A DNA stretch of 64,000 nt from Bactericera cockerelli (Eukaryota > Arthropoda > Insecta > Hemiptera > Triozidae), in assembly GCA_024516035.1 (NCBI GenBank), contig CM044957.1, forward strand, positions 51,456,085-51,520,084, in the 5' to 3' direction. Made by a program: the position numbers and the translations under genes. The notes beneath the pieces are model-generated. The model was not told the DNA's origin, did not search any database, and saw only the letters and a program-made list of their open reading frames with translations. Shown here piece by piece: positions 11,641 through 22,475 of the stretch (the stretch's first letter is position 1; each line of letters begins with the position of its first letter).

Positions 11641-11965
11641 GCCTCCGTGGCGTGACGGTTGAGACTACTGCCCGTAGTCCAGAGATCCCAAGTTCGACCC
11701 CCGTTGGGGCAGACTTTTCGAAAAAAGTTCTGTTCCCTCCAAACACGTGAGGCTGGTATTTCCGACCCTACCCAGGCTGGGTGAGGTTATGCGTGTAGCT
11801 TGTACGATTCCCAGCGAATGGAGGGTAAAATCCCCGTCCTGATTATCTATCTCAAGTCACGACGTTAAACCAAATAGAATCAACTGGTCACAATAGATTC
11901 AAATAGAGGTCGGTGTGATAATTGGTGCTTCTCTTGTGGAACTCCAACCATTCTAAAATAATAAT
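11641..11965 (+). mobile_element. tRNA-headed SINE sharing the body of the 5S SINE (family D)
   Basis: Head GCCTCCGTGGCGTGACGGTT, GCCCGTAGTCCAGAGATCCC and AAGTTCGACCCC (B box). It then has CGACCCTACCCAGGCTGGGT + GAGGTTA, CCAGCGAATGGAGGGTAAAA + TCCCCGTC and ACGACGTTAAACCA, which parallel the 5S SINE body and tail. A family-specific end follows (AACTGGTCACAATAGATTCA ... GTGCTTCTCTTGTGGAACTC). Confidence 0.8.
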
Positions 11966-12479
11966 TCATAACGTACTATGAGTAGTAATTGAGTTCTCCT
12001 TGCTTTATAGCATTCATAATTTCTTATTTTCTCAGAAACCTACCACCAAAGCACAGTGCACTGAAATGCGCAAAAAGATTATAATTATAAGAGGCTACTT
12101 TGGAGCGAACTCCATGAGGTGGCTATAAATTACCTCCTTAAGAGAATCCGGCCGAAGTTAAGGCCGAAACCAGTGTTTGCAATAATTACCTCAAAAAAAA
12201 AACAAACCCCTAACACGGAACTTTGGCTTCATAATTCTATTTCCGTTATTTACGATAAGCCGGGGAGAGTGGGGCAGAGAGGGAGAGTGGAGTTAAAATG
12301 AAGTTGTGAAAAGTTGGTCGGAGCAGCTTGCCTAATTATCCCCGCGCTTCCCTAAAAAAAATGAATATAATAGAGGAATTTATTTCACAGTCGAGCAGAT
12401 TTGTTTAACGGCGAAACTTTTCCTCAGCTTTGCCTGCTAAGTGAAAACCCAGGAGCTTAATAAAGCGGAGACGTGGACT
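11966..12479. other. Anonymous DNA
   Basis: No supported gene or repeat family; base composition is slightly more balanced than the surroundings. Confidence 0.55.
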
Positions 12480-12775
12480 GTGGAAAGTGAGGCACCCAGT
12501 TCCCGTGGAATCGCTGAAGTTTGGCAACTTTTGGAACCATTCCAAAACCCTAAAAGTGTCTGCCCATCAGATTATTGATGGGACCACGGAGTGAAATGGC
12601 CACGGAAGGAAATACGGTGGACAATCATGTCCACAAAATCATATCCCCCCCCACATTGTGTACAGATCAACAACCAGGAGACTTGATCACGGATCCGCTC
12701 CTGCTGTAACACCCTCAGGGATACTTCACACCTTCGAGAGGAGGTATTATCGATAATAATAATTTGTTCATCTTT
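12480..12775 (+). repeat. Structured dispersed element, copy 1
   Basis: Homologous to 31500-31795: GATGGGACCACGGAG..., TGGACAATCATGTCCA hairpin, CAGGAGACTTGATCACGGAT + CCGCTCCTG hairpin, and an ATAATAATAAT tail. No coding frame. Confidence 0.75.
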
Positions 12776-13059
12776 GTATTATTATGTCACAATTTTAGTG
12801 GGTAGCTCAGAATCATTGGATAACTTTAATGTACAATATCATGTTTTTTTTTGCATTTAATTCCGCCACTGGTCGCTGCTTCACATCAAAGCAGCTACAT
12901 CCAAGTACAGAGATGAAAAAATCCTTTTCCGCTAGAGATTGAACCCATGTCACTACGGTGACTACATAAATTATCTAGTCAACTTCTGATGAGCGAGAAT
13001 ATACAAAACAATTAATATTTCGATTCTGGACTGAGAAAAGAGCCCCGAAATACATATCT

Positions 13060-13258
13060 CATAAGGGTTGGGTGGAAGAGATTGCCATAGGCAATAACCC
13101 CGCCCTTTAGTTAGGACATTTATGTTTTCAAATATTTTCTATTCTTTTTCATTTTTATTGTATATATTGTTTTTTTGATTTTTCACTGTTAAAATTGTTA
13201 TTTATATGTACATAATGTCCTTTTGTATCTAATAAAGAATTATATAATAATAATAATC
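13060..13258 (+). mobile_element. Retroposon 3' end with hairpin
   Basis: GGTTGGGTGGAAGAGATTGC + CATAGGCAATAACCCC (hairpin ATTGCC-ATA-GGCAAT), CCCTTTAGTTAGGACAT, an AT-rich body with TGTACATAATGTCC, AATAAAG and an (AAT)n tail. Confidence 0.65.
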
Positions 13259-14095
13259 TCTTGCAAATTTGTGTCACCGAATTTTGCAATCCGTGATTGG
13301 CATCTATTCAACACCCACCCTGACGGCTAACACTAACGTATTAACTCATTCGTTGTTTAACAGCTTACCTAACGGTGGATTAAATGTCAAATTCCATTTA
13401 GAATAACCTTCATGTGAAATAGACGTCAAAAAAGACAAATTTATGGGGATAAAAGAGGCCTGAAAACCTCTTTGTGTGGGCCCAACTCAGCGGCCGTAAA
13501 AAACAAACACCGCTATGCAACATTGATCATGACTCATTAGATAAATCTTCTTGTCGTTATACAAAAGAATCATCTTGGCATTGTGATTTATTGGTCCCTA
13601 GTGAGAGATACAAATTATATTCTATTAATACAAATAATTTCTAGCTGTTTCACCCGTGCTTCGCTACGGTTATTTTCGACCAGAAAATTCCGATATGATT
13701 ACCTTATGTTACCTGCCTACTTGTTCAGGCCTTGAGTCTAGTGCATTAAACTGCACAGCATCTATTTTCTCGATGATGCAACTCATCCAAAACCCTTTCT
13801 GCGAATTCGGACGGATCAGAAAAAGTTGCGGTAGAGCCTGAGGAGCTTTAGCTTGAAAGTTTCAACAAATCCTGCCATGTTGCACAATTCAACTGAAGTT
13901 CAACTTCAACTATAAATTTTGTTTTCTCGTAACTTAGGCACGTGTTTCCTGTTTCATTGAATGGAGGAGATATCAAATTATTCCTGGAAGTCTCCTTACA
14001 GTTCATACCCAGAGTGTTGATCTGATGGACCGTGTTCATAAGAAAGAAGCAATTGCCCGTGCGAAAAAGTGAAAGCATAAGGTCTGGTTCATTAC
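13259..14095. other. Anonymous DNA with a Helentron-like end
   Basis: TAGCTGTTTCACCCGTGCTT + CGCTACGGTTAT at 13643-13675 resembles the 5' hairpin of the elements at 21.8 and 22.2 kb. The rest is unassigned. Confidence 0.5.
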
Positions 14096-15436
14096 TAAAG
14101 AGCCTCCATCACCTTTCTGCATTAATAAGAGCCTCCATCACCTCTCTGCATTAATAAGAGCCTCCATCACCTTTCTGCATTAATAAGAGCCTCCATCACC
14201 TTTCTGCATTAATAAGAGCCTCCATCACCTTTCTGCATTAATAAGAGCCTCCATCACCTTTCTGCATTAATAAGAGCCTCCATCACCTTTCTGCATTAAT
14301 AAGAGCCTCCATCACCTTTCTGCATTAATAAGAGCCTCCATCACGTTTCTGCATTAATAAGAGCCTCCATCACTTTCTGCATTAATAAGAGCCTCCATCA
14401 CTTTTCTGCATTAATAAGAGCCTCCATCACTTTTCTGCATTAATAAGAGCCTCCATCACGTTTCTGCATTAATAAGAGCCTCCATCACGTTTCTGCATTA
14501 ATAAGAGCCTCCATCACTTTTCTCTGCATTAATAAGAGCCTCCATCACCTTTCTGCATTAATAAGAGCCTCCATCACGTTTCTGCATTAATAAGAGCCTC
14601 CATCACTTTTCTCTGCATTAATAACAGCCTCCATCACTTTTCTGCATTAATAAGAGCCTCCATCACTTTTCTGCATTAATAAGAGCCTCCATCACGTTTC
14701 TGCATTAATAAGAGCCTCCATCACTTTTCTCTGCATTAATAAGAGCCTCCATCACTTTTCTGCATTAATAAGAGCCTCCATCACTTTTCTGCATTAATAA
14801 GAGCCTCCATCAATTTTCTGCATTAATAAGAGCCTCCATCAATTTTCTGCATTAATAAGAGCCTCCATCAATTTTCTGCATTAATAAGAGCCTCCATCAC
14901 TTTTCTGCATTAATAAGAGCCTCCATCACTTTTCTGCATTAATAAGAGCCTCCATCACGTTTCTGCATTAATAAGAGCCTCCATCACTTTTCTCTGCATT
15001 AATAAGAGCCTCCATCAATTTTCTGCATTAATAAGAGCCTCCATCGCCTTTCTGCATTAATAAGAGCCTCCATCACTTTTCTCTGCATTAATAAGAGCCT
15101 CCATCACCTTTCTGCATTAATAAGAGCCTCCATCACCTTTCTGCATTAATAAGAGCCTCCATCACCTTTCTGCATTAATAAGAGCCTCCATCACGTTTTC
15201 TGCATTAATAAGAGCCTCCATCACTTTTCTCTGCATTAATAACAGCCTCCATCACTTTTCTGCATTAATAAGAGCCTCCATCACTTTTCTGCATTAATAA
15301 CAGCCTCCATCACTTTTCTGCATTAATAACAGCCTCCATCAATTTTCTGCATTAATAAGAGCCTCCATCAATTTTCTGCATTAATAAGAGCCTCCATCAC
15401 TTTTCTGCATAAATAAGAGTATCCATCACTTTGCTT
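14096..15436. repeat. 29-bp minisatellite, about 46 units
   Basis: Unit GCATTAATAAGAGCCTCCAT + CACCTTTCT with variants CACGTTTCT, CACTTTTCTCT and CAATTTTCT, 28-31 bp long. The variants come in runs and repeated blocks, which indicates duplication of multi-unit segments. No coding potential, and no neighbouring gene. Confidence 0.97.
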
Positions 15437-16027
15437 AACTTTTTTTTTTAATATTTCTGCTTTCATCCACCATGCCAAGTGCTATGATGACTCTGGCAGT
15501 TAGGCACCAAAACAGATGCTGTATCAAAAGGACTTAAAGTTTTCAATTGGACGTACTAAACAAGTTTCCATTTCACATCGGTACGTGAGTGCAAATATTT
15601 CCCCTACCATTAATTCGCATTTCAGCGTTAATCCCGGCCAATTATTCCGCCACACACAGCCCGGCTCATGATAATGGCAACGCAGTTAATCCATAGCCAC
15701 AAGCTCTACTCATGCTATTATAAACATATGAATGATACGGAGCTTTTAATGATAAATATCCCCTTGTATTGAAATCTGACAAGTACCTCCTCCTCCTCCT
15801 CCTCCTCCTCCGCCTCTTCCTACTTCTCCTCCTCCTCCACTTCCTCCTTCTCCCTCTTCTATTCCTACTTCTCCTCCTCCACTTCCTCCTTTCCTCCACT
15901 TCCTCTTTCTCCTATTCCTACTTTTCCTGCTGTTCTTAATTCTCCTCCTCCTCTTCCTCCTTCTCTTTCTCTTATTCCTACTCGTCCTCCTCCTGTTTCT
16001 ACTTCTTCTACTTCTTCTACTTCTCTT

Positions 16028-16245
16028 CCTCTACTTCTCCTTCTCCTTCTCCTTTTCCTTCTCCTTCTCCTTCTCCTTCTCCTTCTCCTTCTCCTTCTCC
16101 TTCTCCTTCTCCTTCTCCTTCTCCTTCTCCTTCTCCTTCTCCTTCTCCTTCTCCTTCTCCTTCTCCTTCTCCTTCTCCTTCTCCTTCTCCTTCTCCTTCT
16201 CCTTCTCCTTCTCCTTCTCCTTCTCCTTCTCCTTCTCTTTCTCCT
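16028..16245. repeat. (CCTTCT)n pyrimidine tract
   Basis: Over 30 almost perfect hexamers, all pyrimidine on the + strand, inside a longer C/T-rich region from 15785 to 16285. The KEKEKE open frame on the - strand is an artefact of the repeat. Confidence 0.97.
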
Positions 16246-16654
16246 TCATCTTTTCCTCCTCTTCCTCCTCCTCCTATTCCTCCTCCTCATTACAAAACGA
16301 AAGCTTTTCAAAGCCATGTCACTTTGTGGTGATGTTTTTATTATTTTTTGTCATCTTTGTAAAGACCGCATATAGGCACTGGTCTATTTACTCAATGCGT
16401 TGCTATGGGCTCTTGCGATGAATATTAATTTGTGACGTCATGAACTTCATAGTGCTTTCAGTTTTGAGTACGTACTTACGTCATAGAACAATTCTGTACC
16501 TAGAATAAAATAGGTATAGTATGATTTCTTCGCGGTAAAACAAGTTCTCTTCACAAGTTTTATAGGTACTTAGTTCAGCATTAATGAAAGCCTCCTTTAA
16601 TTTTCGTCGTCTAACCTAGATATACATATATTATACATTTACAAAAAGTATTGA

Positions 16655-17046
16655 TATCCCCTAAAAAAACTACTGTTAAAAAAAGGCCCAAGTTTGAGAG
16701 CTCCTATCCAAAAGTTTTAGTCTATGAAGGCAGTGATGTCTTGTTTGAGGAAAAGTTACTGTGGTACTATCTTCATTTTGTTTTTAACTACCAACTTTAC
16801 TATCCTACTTGGCCAGTTAAATGCTATGGGTTGTCTAAAATATCATGGCAAAATGTATCTAAATGCCAATTTAACCACCACAAGGAGCAAAACAGGCCAA
16901 GTTGGAGGATAGTAAAGATACAAAATGTTTTTAACTGCCAAATTTTCATAGTACCAAAGTATCTTGGCCTACCTTCATAGACTAAAACTTTTTGAATAGG
17001 AGCTCTGGAACTTGGCCTTTTTTCAACGGTAGTTTTTATGGGGGTT
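16655..17046. mobile_element. Foldback MITE-like element of about 390 bp
   Basis: Arms share AACTACTGTT/AACGGTAGTT, AAAAAGGCC(C/A)AAGTT, GAGCTCCTAT(C/T)CAAAA and GTTTTAGTCTATGAAGG. The inner pair is CTTTACTATCCTACTTGGCC (16795) against GGCCAAGTTGGAGGATAGTAA (16892, 21 bp including one inserted G; key match GGCCAAGT...GGATAGTAA). The arms therefore extend over almost the whole element. The two arms code for similar peptides on opposite strands only because they are inverted copies. Confidence 0.8.
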
Positions 17047-17374
17047 TCATATTTCATAAAAAATCAAATTTTGTGAAGGTATCAAGCTCTGACATATTTG
17101 AATTTATCCCATAATACCATGGATTCAATAATGTAATATTAGCAATTAATTATTATTTCATAAATATTGATTCCTAGTCAGACTAATTAATTGATTAATA
17201 ATAAAAGAAGATATTGTCATTGAACTGAACAAGTATTTACTTAACATTCATGTTGCCCCCATCAAAACATTTTATACAGAACAGGATAACATGGATAGAA
17301 TAATGAAATTAATTAGTTAAGTCTAGTTCGCGATGGCACCATAACCTGGATATTGGAGGGTCGCTATCGAGTCA

Positions 17375-17572
17375 GCACAGATGGAAACTCACAAACCGGC
17401 TACTCAAATTAACCTCACCCAGCCTGAGTGGGGCCAGGATTAGTGAGCATCACGAGGACTCAAATTTGAATGGTCACACCTCGAAGTCCTAACCCAGCTG
17501 GAAGTTGCTTAACTTCAGTGATAGAATAGTGACGGTTTTCAACGTGCCATCGACGCGACGGTACCTACATAT
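17375..17572 (-). mobile_element. 5S-rRNA-derived SINE, 3' truncated
   Basis: - strand: CGTCGATGGCACGTTGAAAA, GAAGTTAAGCAACTTCCAGC, body TCCTGGCCCCACTCAGGCTG and GGTTTGTGAGTTTCCATCTG. Confidence 0.8.
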
Positions 17573-17861
17573 ATCTTAAATTTAGTCTGCTGACTGAGGC
17601 TCCAATCTGACTATTGCGCTGACTATCATAGTGCGCTGTGATTGGTTTAAATTCCCACTAGAGGGGGCGTGGTTAGGGGATAGTGTCCACTTAGATTAAA
17701 TCTAATCCTGTTTCATATAATTTGACCCTAAAGTGCTAATTTTTACTTTAGTGTTGTTATTACCATGTTGACAGCCAATCACATAACTGAAATCAGAATT
17801 TATAGAAACCAGTTACACGGAAATAGTCCAAGTCCTCACGCTGGCGCTGGCACTGGTTAAT

Positions 17862-17951
17862 CGTACATAGAAATATTATGTGGTTCAGGCTGAGCCAACT
17901 AAAATTGGCTGGAGACCATCATTCCCTCCTACAGTTTTAGCCAAGCTGGTT

Positions 17952-17982
<31 letters not shown>

Positions 17983-17985
17983 CTA
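17862..17985 (+). mobile_element. (CAA)n-tailed repeat, family H
   Basis: CATAGAAATATTATGTGGTT, CAGGCTGAGCCAACTAAAAT, TTTTAGCCAAGCTGGTTACA + (ACA)n. A third fragment, inverted, is at 39398-39450 (AGTCGCCAGCTTGGCTACAG). Confidence 0.7.
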
Positions 17986-18265
17986 TGTAAAATAGTAATA
18001 GTGTCCACCACAGCAGCAATAATAATTAATATTTGCATGATCAGAAAATAAATAGGGGGTTGGGCTCCTAGCAGGGAGTAGACCAGCATTGGCTTGGTTC
18101 TGGGGGCCCTTGTCAACAATTAGCCTCCTTGTAAAGACATTGGTAGAATTGCTGAGTCATTCCTCCACTGTCTGGCTACCGTCGTTCACGATGACGCCAC
18201 CCTATGATGATGATCAGAAAATCATATAAATCGAACTTAGGCCAACAACACTTGCTAATACTTTC

Positions 18266-18440
18266 CTTATTATTATTATTGAATGCTTTATTAGAAGGTT
18301 AAATACAAACAAATAGTGACAACAAATAAAAACAAGAAGATACATTAATACAATAAAATTATTATACAGATGTCCTAACTGAAAGGCAGAGTTATTGTCC
18401 ATGTCAATTTCTTCCACCCAACCCTCGGGTGGAAATTACT
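18266..18440 (-). mobile_element. Retroposon 3' end, same family as 13.1 kb
   Basis: On the - strand GGTTGGGTGGAAGAAATTGA + CATGGACAATAACTCTGCC and TTTCAGTTAGGACATCTG align with 13060-13258. The hairpin is weaker here, with ATTG/CAAT kept. It ends in (AAT)n. Confidence 0.65.
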
Positions 18441-18714
18441 TATGTACTTACTTTCCGTGTCCATATTTACTTATGTAGTATCGTGGTGATGGAAGGACTA
18501 CGGGTATTGAACGCTTGGACGACCAGAATTAGCGTTCCGGGCTCCTTCCATGTCCAGTGTGTGTAGTGCATGTGTATTGTTTTAATATTATGCACTTAAA
18601 ATAATTGATTATGGTAAAATTATTTCTTAAAACTTCGTACCTATTTAATTTCTCAATTTTGATGTTGCCTGCTTGGGGTGGCTGGCCAAAAAAAATAATA
18701 ATAATAATCCCTTA

Positions 18715-20638
18715 TGATTCTCCCTGCCCCTCTGCTTCAGATGAAACCCTTATTATAGGCTCTGATTCTCCTTCTGCTTCAGATGAAACCCTTATTATAG
18801 GCTCTGATTCTCCTTCTGCTTCAGATGAAACCCTTATTATAGGCTCTGATTCTCCTTCTGCTTCAGATGAAACCCTTATTACATTCTCTGACTCTCCCTG
18901 CCCCTCTGCTTCAGATGAAACCCTTATTACATTCTCTGACTCTCCCCGCCCCTCTGCTTCAGATGAAACCCTTATTACATTCTCTGACTCTCCTTCTCCC
19001 TCTGCTTCAGATGAAACCCTTATTACATTCTCTGACTCTCCTTCTCCCTCTGCTTCAGATGAAACCCTTATTACATTCTCTGACTCTCCCGCCCCTCTGC
19101 TTCAGATGAAACCCTTATTACATTCTCTGACTCTCCTGCCCCTCTGCTTCAGATGAAACCCTTATTACATTCTCTGACTCTCCCGCCCCTCTGCTTCAGA
19201 TGAAACCCTTATTACATTCTCTGACTCTCCCCGCCCCTCTGCTTCAGATGAAACCCTTATTACATTCTCTGACTCTCCCCGCCCCTCTGCTTCAGATGAA
19301 ACCCTTATTACATTCTCTGACTCTCCCCGCCCCTCTGCTTCAGATGAAACCCTTATTACATTCTCTGACTCTCCTTCTCCCTCTGCTTCAGATGAAACCC
19401 TTATTACATTCTCTGACTCTCCCCGCCCCTCTGCTTCAGGTGAAACCCTTATTACATTCTCTGACTCTCCCCGCCCCTCTGCTTCAGATGAAACCCTTAT
19501 TACATTCTCTGACTCTCCCCGCCCCTCTGCTTCAGATGAAACCCTTATTACATTCTCTGACTCTCCTTCTCCCTCTGCTTCAGATGAAACCCTTATTACA
19601 TTCTCTGACTCTCCTTCTCCCTCTGCTTCAGATGAAACCCTTATTACATTCTCTGACTCTCCTTCTCCCTCTGCTTCAGATGAAACCCTTATTACATTCT
19701 CTGACTCTCCCCGCCCCTCTGCTTCAGATGAAACCCTTATTACATTCTCTGACTCTCCCCGCCCCTCTGCTTCAGATGAAACCCTTATTACATTCTCTGA
19801 CTCTCCTTCTCCCTCTGCTTCAGATGAAACCCTTATTACATTCTCTGACTCTCCTTCTCCCTCTGCTCCAGATGAAAGCCTCATTACATTCTCTGACTCT
19901 CCCCGCCCCTCTGCTTCAGATGAAACCCTTATTACATTCTCTGACTCTCCTTCTCCCTCTGCTCCAGATGAAAGCCTCATTACATTCTCTGACTCTCCCC
20001 GCCCCTCTGCTTCAGATGAAACCCTTATTACATTCTCTGACTCTCCTTCTCCCTCTGCTCCAGATGAAAGCCTTATTACATTCTCTGACTCTCCTTCTCC
20101 CTCTGCTCCAGATGAAACCCTTATTACATTCTCTGACTCTCCTTCTCCCTCTGCTCCAGATGAAAGCCTTATTACATTCTCTGACTCTCCTTCTCCCTCT
20201 GCTCCAGATGAAAGCCTTATTACATTCTCTGACTCTCCTTCTCCCTCTGCTCCAGATGAAAGCCTTATTACATTCTCTGACTCTCCTTCTCCCTCTGCTC
20301 CAGATGAAAGCCTCATTACATTCTCTGACTCTCCCCGCCCCTCTGCTTCAGATGAAACCCTTATTACATTCTCTGACTCTCCCCGCCCCTCTGCTTCAGA
20401 TGAAACCCTTATTACATTCTCTGACTCTCCTTCTCCCTCTGCTCCAGATGAAACCCTTATTACATTCTCTGACTCTCCTTCTCCCTCTGCTCCAGATGAA
20501 ACCCTTATTACATTCTCTGACTCTCCCCGCCCCTCTGCTTCAGATGAAAGCCTTATTACATTCTCTGACTCTCCCTGCCCCTCTGCTTCAGATGAAACCC
20601 TTATTACATTCTCTGACTCTCCTGCCCCTCTGCTTCAG
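18715..20638 (+). repeat. 48-bp tandem array (about 40 units) ending at receptor exon 1
   Basis: Units of 48 bp, with three early 42-bp units and occasional 47-bp ones. Each carries, in order, TTACATTC, CTGAC (branch-point consensus), a pyrimidine tract (TCTCCTTCTCCCTCTGCTT or the CCCGCCCC variant) and CAG|ATGAAACCC. Because 48 and 42 are multiples of three, long frames stay open on both strands: (MKPLLHSLTLPAPLLQ)n and (SDSPSPSASDETLITF)n on +, and a Ser/Glu-rich repeat on -. The final unit ends in the CAG that precedes receptor exon 1. The shadow frames alone do not prove coding. Confidence 0.97.
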
Positions 20639-20979
20639 ATGAACGGCGGCGCGTCATGCTCCCCTGCTGGAACTTCGTGCGTCCCGACGACCCCTGGTTC
20701 CGGTTCCGGGAGGTGGCTCGGTTCTGGACGCAGCGTGTCCTCCTGCCTGTTGTCTTCGTCATAGGCATCATAGGCAACCTGGTCACCGTGGTGGTGCTCA
20801 CGCGCCGCCGCATGAAGAGCTCCACCAACACCTACCTGACGGCTCTGGCGGTGTCCGACATCGTCTACCTGAGCGTGTTCTTCGCCCTCTCCTACTCCCA
20901 CTACCCGACGCCCACTCCGAGGGCAGCCTCTTCTACTGGAAGCTGTGGCCCTACCTGCTCTGGTTCAACGATGCGTCCA
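20639..20979 (+). CDS. FMRFamide-receptor-like GPCR, exon 1 of 4 seen (N-terminus, TM1-TM2)
   Basis: Rhodopsin-family (class A) neuropeptide receptor of the invertebrate FMRFamide-receptor-like type, expected in the plasma membrane. This exon encodes a short extracellular segment (MLPCWNFVRPDDPW from the ATG at 20656), TM1 with the GN signature (VIGIIGNLVTVVVL), the first intracellular loop (RRRMKSSTN) and TM2 with LAVSD, whose Asp is the conserved 2.50 residue. The acceptor is the CAG at 20636-20638, which is also the last unit of the 48-bp array. The donor is GTGAGT at 20980, leaving phase 1. One base is missing in the C run at 20904-20906; after it the expected ECL1 sequence (DAHSEGSLFYWKLWPYLLWF) continues in another frame up to the donor. 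The mature N-terminus looks short, so an upstream exon or the array itself may supply more. The exact ligand cannot be read from sequence. Confidence 0.85.
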
Positions 20980-21074
20980 GTGAGTCTTTTCTTTTATTCA
21001 CTTTTCTTTCTTTTCCCAATAACTTTATTTTATTTTATTTTAACACTAGCGGGTTACACCCGCTGCTTCGCCAG

Positions 21075-21230
21075 CCCATCACACACACACAACACAACAC
21101 AAACACAACACACCACCACACACACTACACACAAACCACACACACACACACACAACACACACATCACACACTCACATCACACACACACACCACACACACA
21201 CACCCCACACCACACACACACTCAACATTT
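21075..21230. repeat. (CA)n microsatellite, interrupted
   Basis: CACACA runs broken by CC, AACA and CTCACA, about 80 bp inside receptor intron 1. Confidence 0.95.
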
Positions 21231-21399
21231 ATACACATCCTTTATTTAATATTTAATAGTTCCTGCAATCCAATGTACTTTTCAGTATGTGGTGGATTGC
21301 AGCAAATAGTATTATCTTCTTTGTTTTCATGTCCTTTTTTTAACATAAAAAAGGACTTTACTCTGCGTCTTTATTATGAAACAGTATTTGTCTATCTAT

Positions 21400-21775
21400 C
21401 AATATTAGTAAATCCAAGCTAAGCTTTAGATTTTATCAGCTAACCGATAGGTATTTTTAAAAAAGATTTTCTGCCATGAAGGCTGGCTACAGCTCCGTTA
21501 CGCCACAGTGGTAATATACAGTTACAAATTTCGGGTTAGATGTGACCACTACAGTTGTTGTCAAGGTGAAAATTAAGGATAGTGTCCACTAATATTAACA
21601 AATCCTGTTTCATAATTCGGCCTTAGATTTCACTTTGAAGTATAGGCTCTCAGTATAGCTGCAGCCAAGCTCCGTTACGCCAGATTGGTAATATACAGCT
21701 ACAAAGTCCGACTTAGATATGACCTCTACAGTTGTTGTCAAGGTGAAAATTAACGAATAGAGTTAAGTAGCAAGA
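21400..21775. mobile_element. MITE-like repeat with internal duplication (AGGATTAG family)
   Basis: Two halves share GCTCCGTTACGCCA, GGTAATATACAG(T/C)TACAAA and CTACAGTTGTTGTCAAGGTG + AAAATTAA. TTAACAAATCCTGTTTCATA at 21594 is the inverse of the left end seen at 30255 (TGAAACAGGATTAGTAAATC). Confidence 0.65.
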
Positions 21776-21827
21776 AGGTTATGCTTCAATTCCCCCGATA
21801 TACATAAAAAGTACAATAATATAAGTT

Positions 21828-22010
21828 ACTAGCGGGCTGTCGCCCGCTTTGCGGGCCGAGGCATGGCCGTGAAAGCAAAAAGTCCTTTTTCGCCAATGGC
21901 AGGTCAAATTGCACATCTAGACTATAAGACAAAGCTACCTACCAAATTTCAGCTTCCTAGGACTTACCAGTTCGGAGAAACAGTGATGATCAGTCAGTGA
22001 CTTTGACATT
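21828..22010 (+). mobile_element. Helentron/DINE-like element with CCCGC-GCGGG hairpin, copy 1
   Basis: TTACTAGCGGGCTGTCGCCC + GCTTTGCGGGCCGAGGCATG, AAAAAGTCCTTTTTCGCCAA, CTAGACTATAAGACAAAGCT, AGTTCGGAGAAACAGTGATG, ending near a (GTCA)n stretch and TTTGACATTTA. Nearly identical to the inverted copy at 43050-43284. Assignment to Helentron-like elements is by the 5' hairpin and internal tetranucleotide repeat. Confidence 0.6.
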
Positions 22011-22217
22011 TATTAATTAAGATTATTTAATGTAAACTGCCTAAACGGAGTCCCGGAAATCGTCTACATCAAGCTGTAGGTACCAGGGTCTAGGGTAAGG
22101 GGCTCCGTTGTGCAAGCGCATTAAGGTCCGAATTAATGAAGGACACTAAATCAGTATATCGGTATAAACAGAAACAGATAAAGCGAAGAAGAATAATATT
22201 TATTTTTTGTACAAATA

Positions 22218-22475
22218 CTAGCCGTTTGCCCGTGCTTTGCAACGGGACTAAATTTCAAATTTACTAAGGCATGGCCGTACTGCTGGACAACAATACCTTT
22301 TTGAACTTTTTATAATTTTTCTGGACAAAGCGATAATGGTTTTGGGGGGGTCAATTCTGAGACATTTTTCGCTATCTCTTACCGTTTTGGCTAAACAACT
22401 CCGGACAAACAAACAAACATAGGTAGGTAGGTAGGTAGGTAGTCCTTTTTTCTGTTTTATATATAGAGATTCATG
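22218..22475 (+). mobile_element. Helentron/DINE-like element, divergent
   Basis: TACTAGCCGTTTGCCCGTGC + TTTGCAACGGGAC (hairpin CCCGT/ACGGG), GGCATGGCCGTACTGC, (GGTA)n at 22422-22441 and the end TTATATATAGAGATTC. Confidence 0.55.

Noticed and set aside
14096..15436. CRISPR array
   Set aside because: Units are continuous without unique spacers and the genome is eukaryotic; the same holds for all tandem arrays here.
14096..15436. Second splice-acceptor array
   Set aside because: Units have short pyrimidine runs and TTAATAAG, but no consistent branch point plus CAG and no exon at either end.
16031..16249. Lys-Glu repeat protein
   Set aside because: Pure consequence of the (CCTTCT)n tract.
19165..20316. 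383-codon Ser/Glu-rich open frame on the - strand
   Set aside because: It is only the reverse reading of the 48-bp array; the period is a multiple of three, so several frames stay open by construction.
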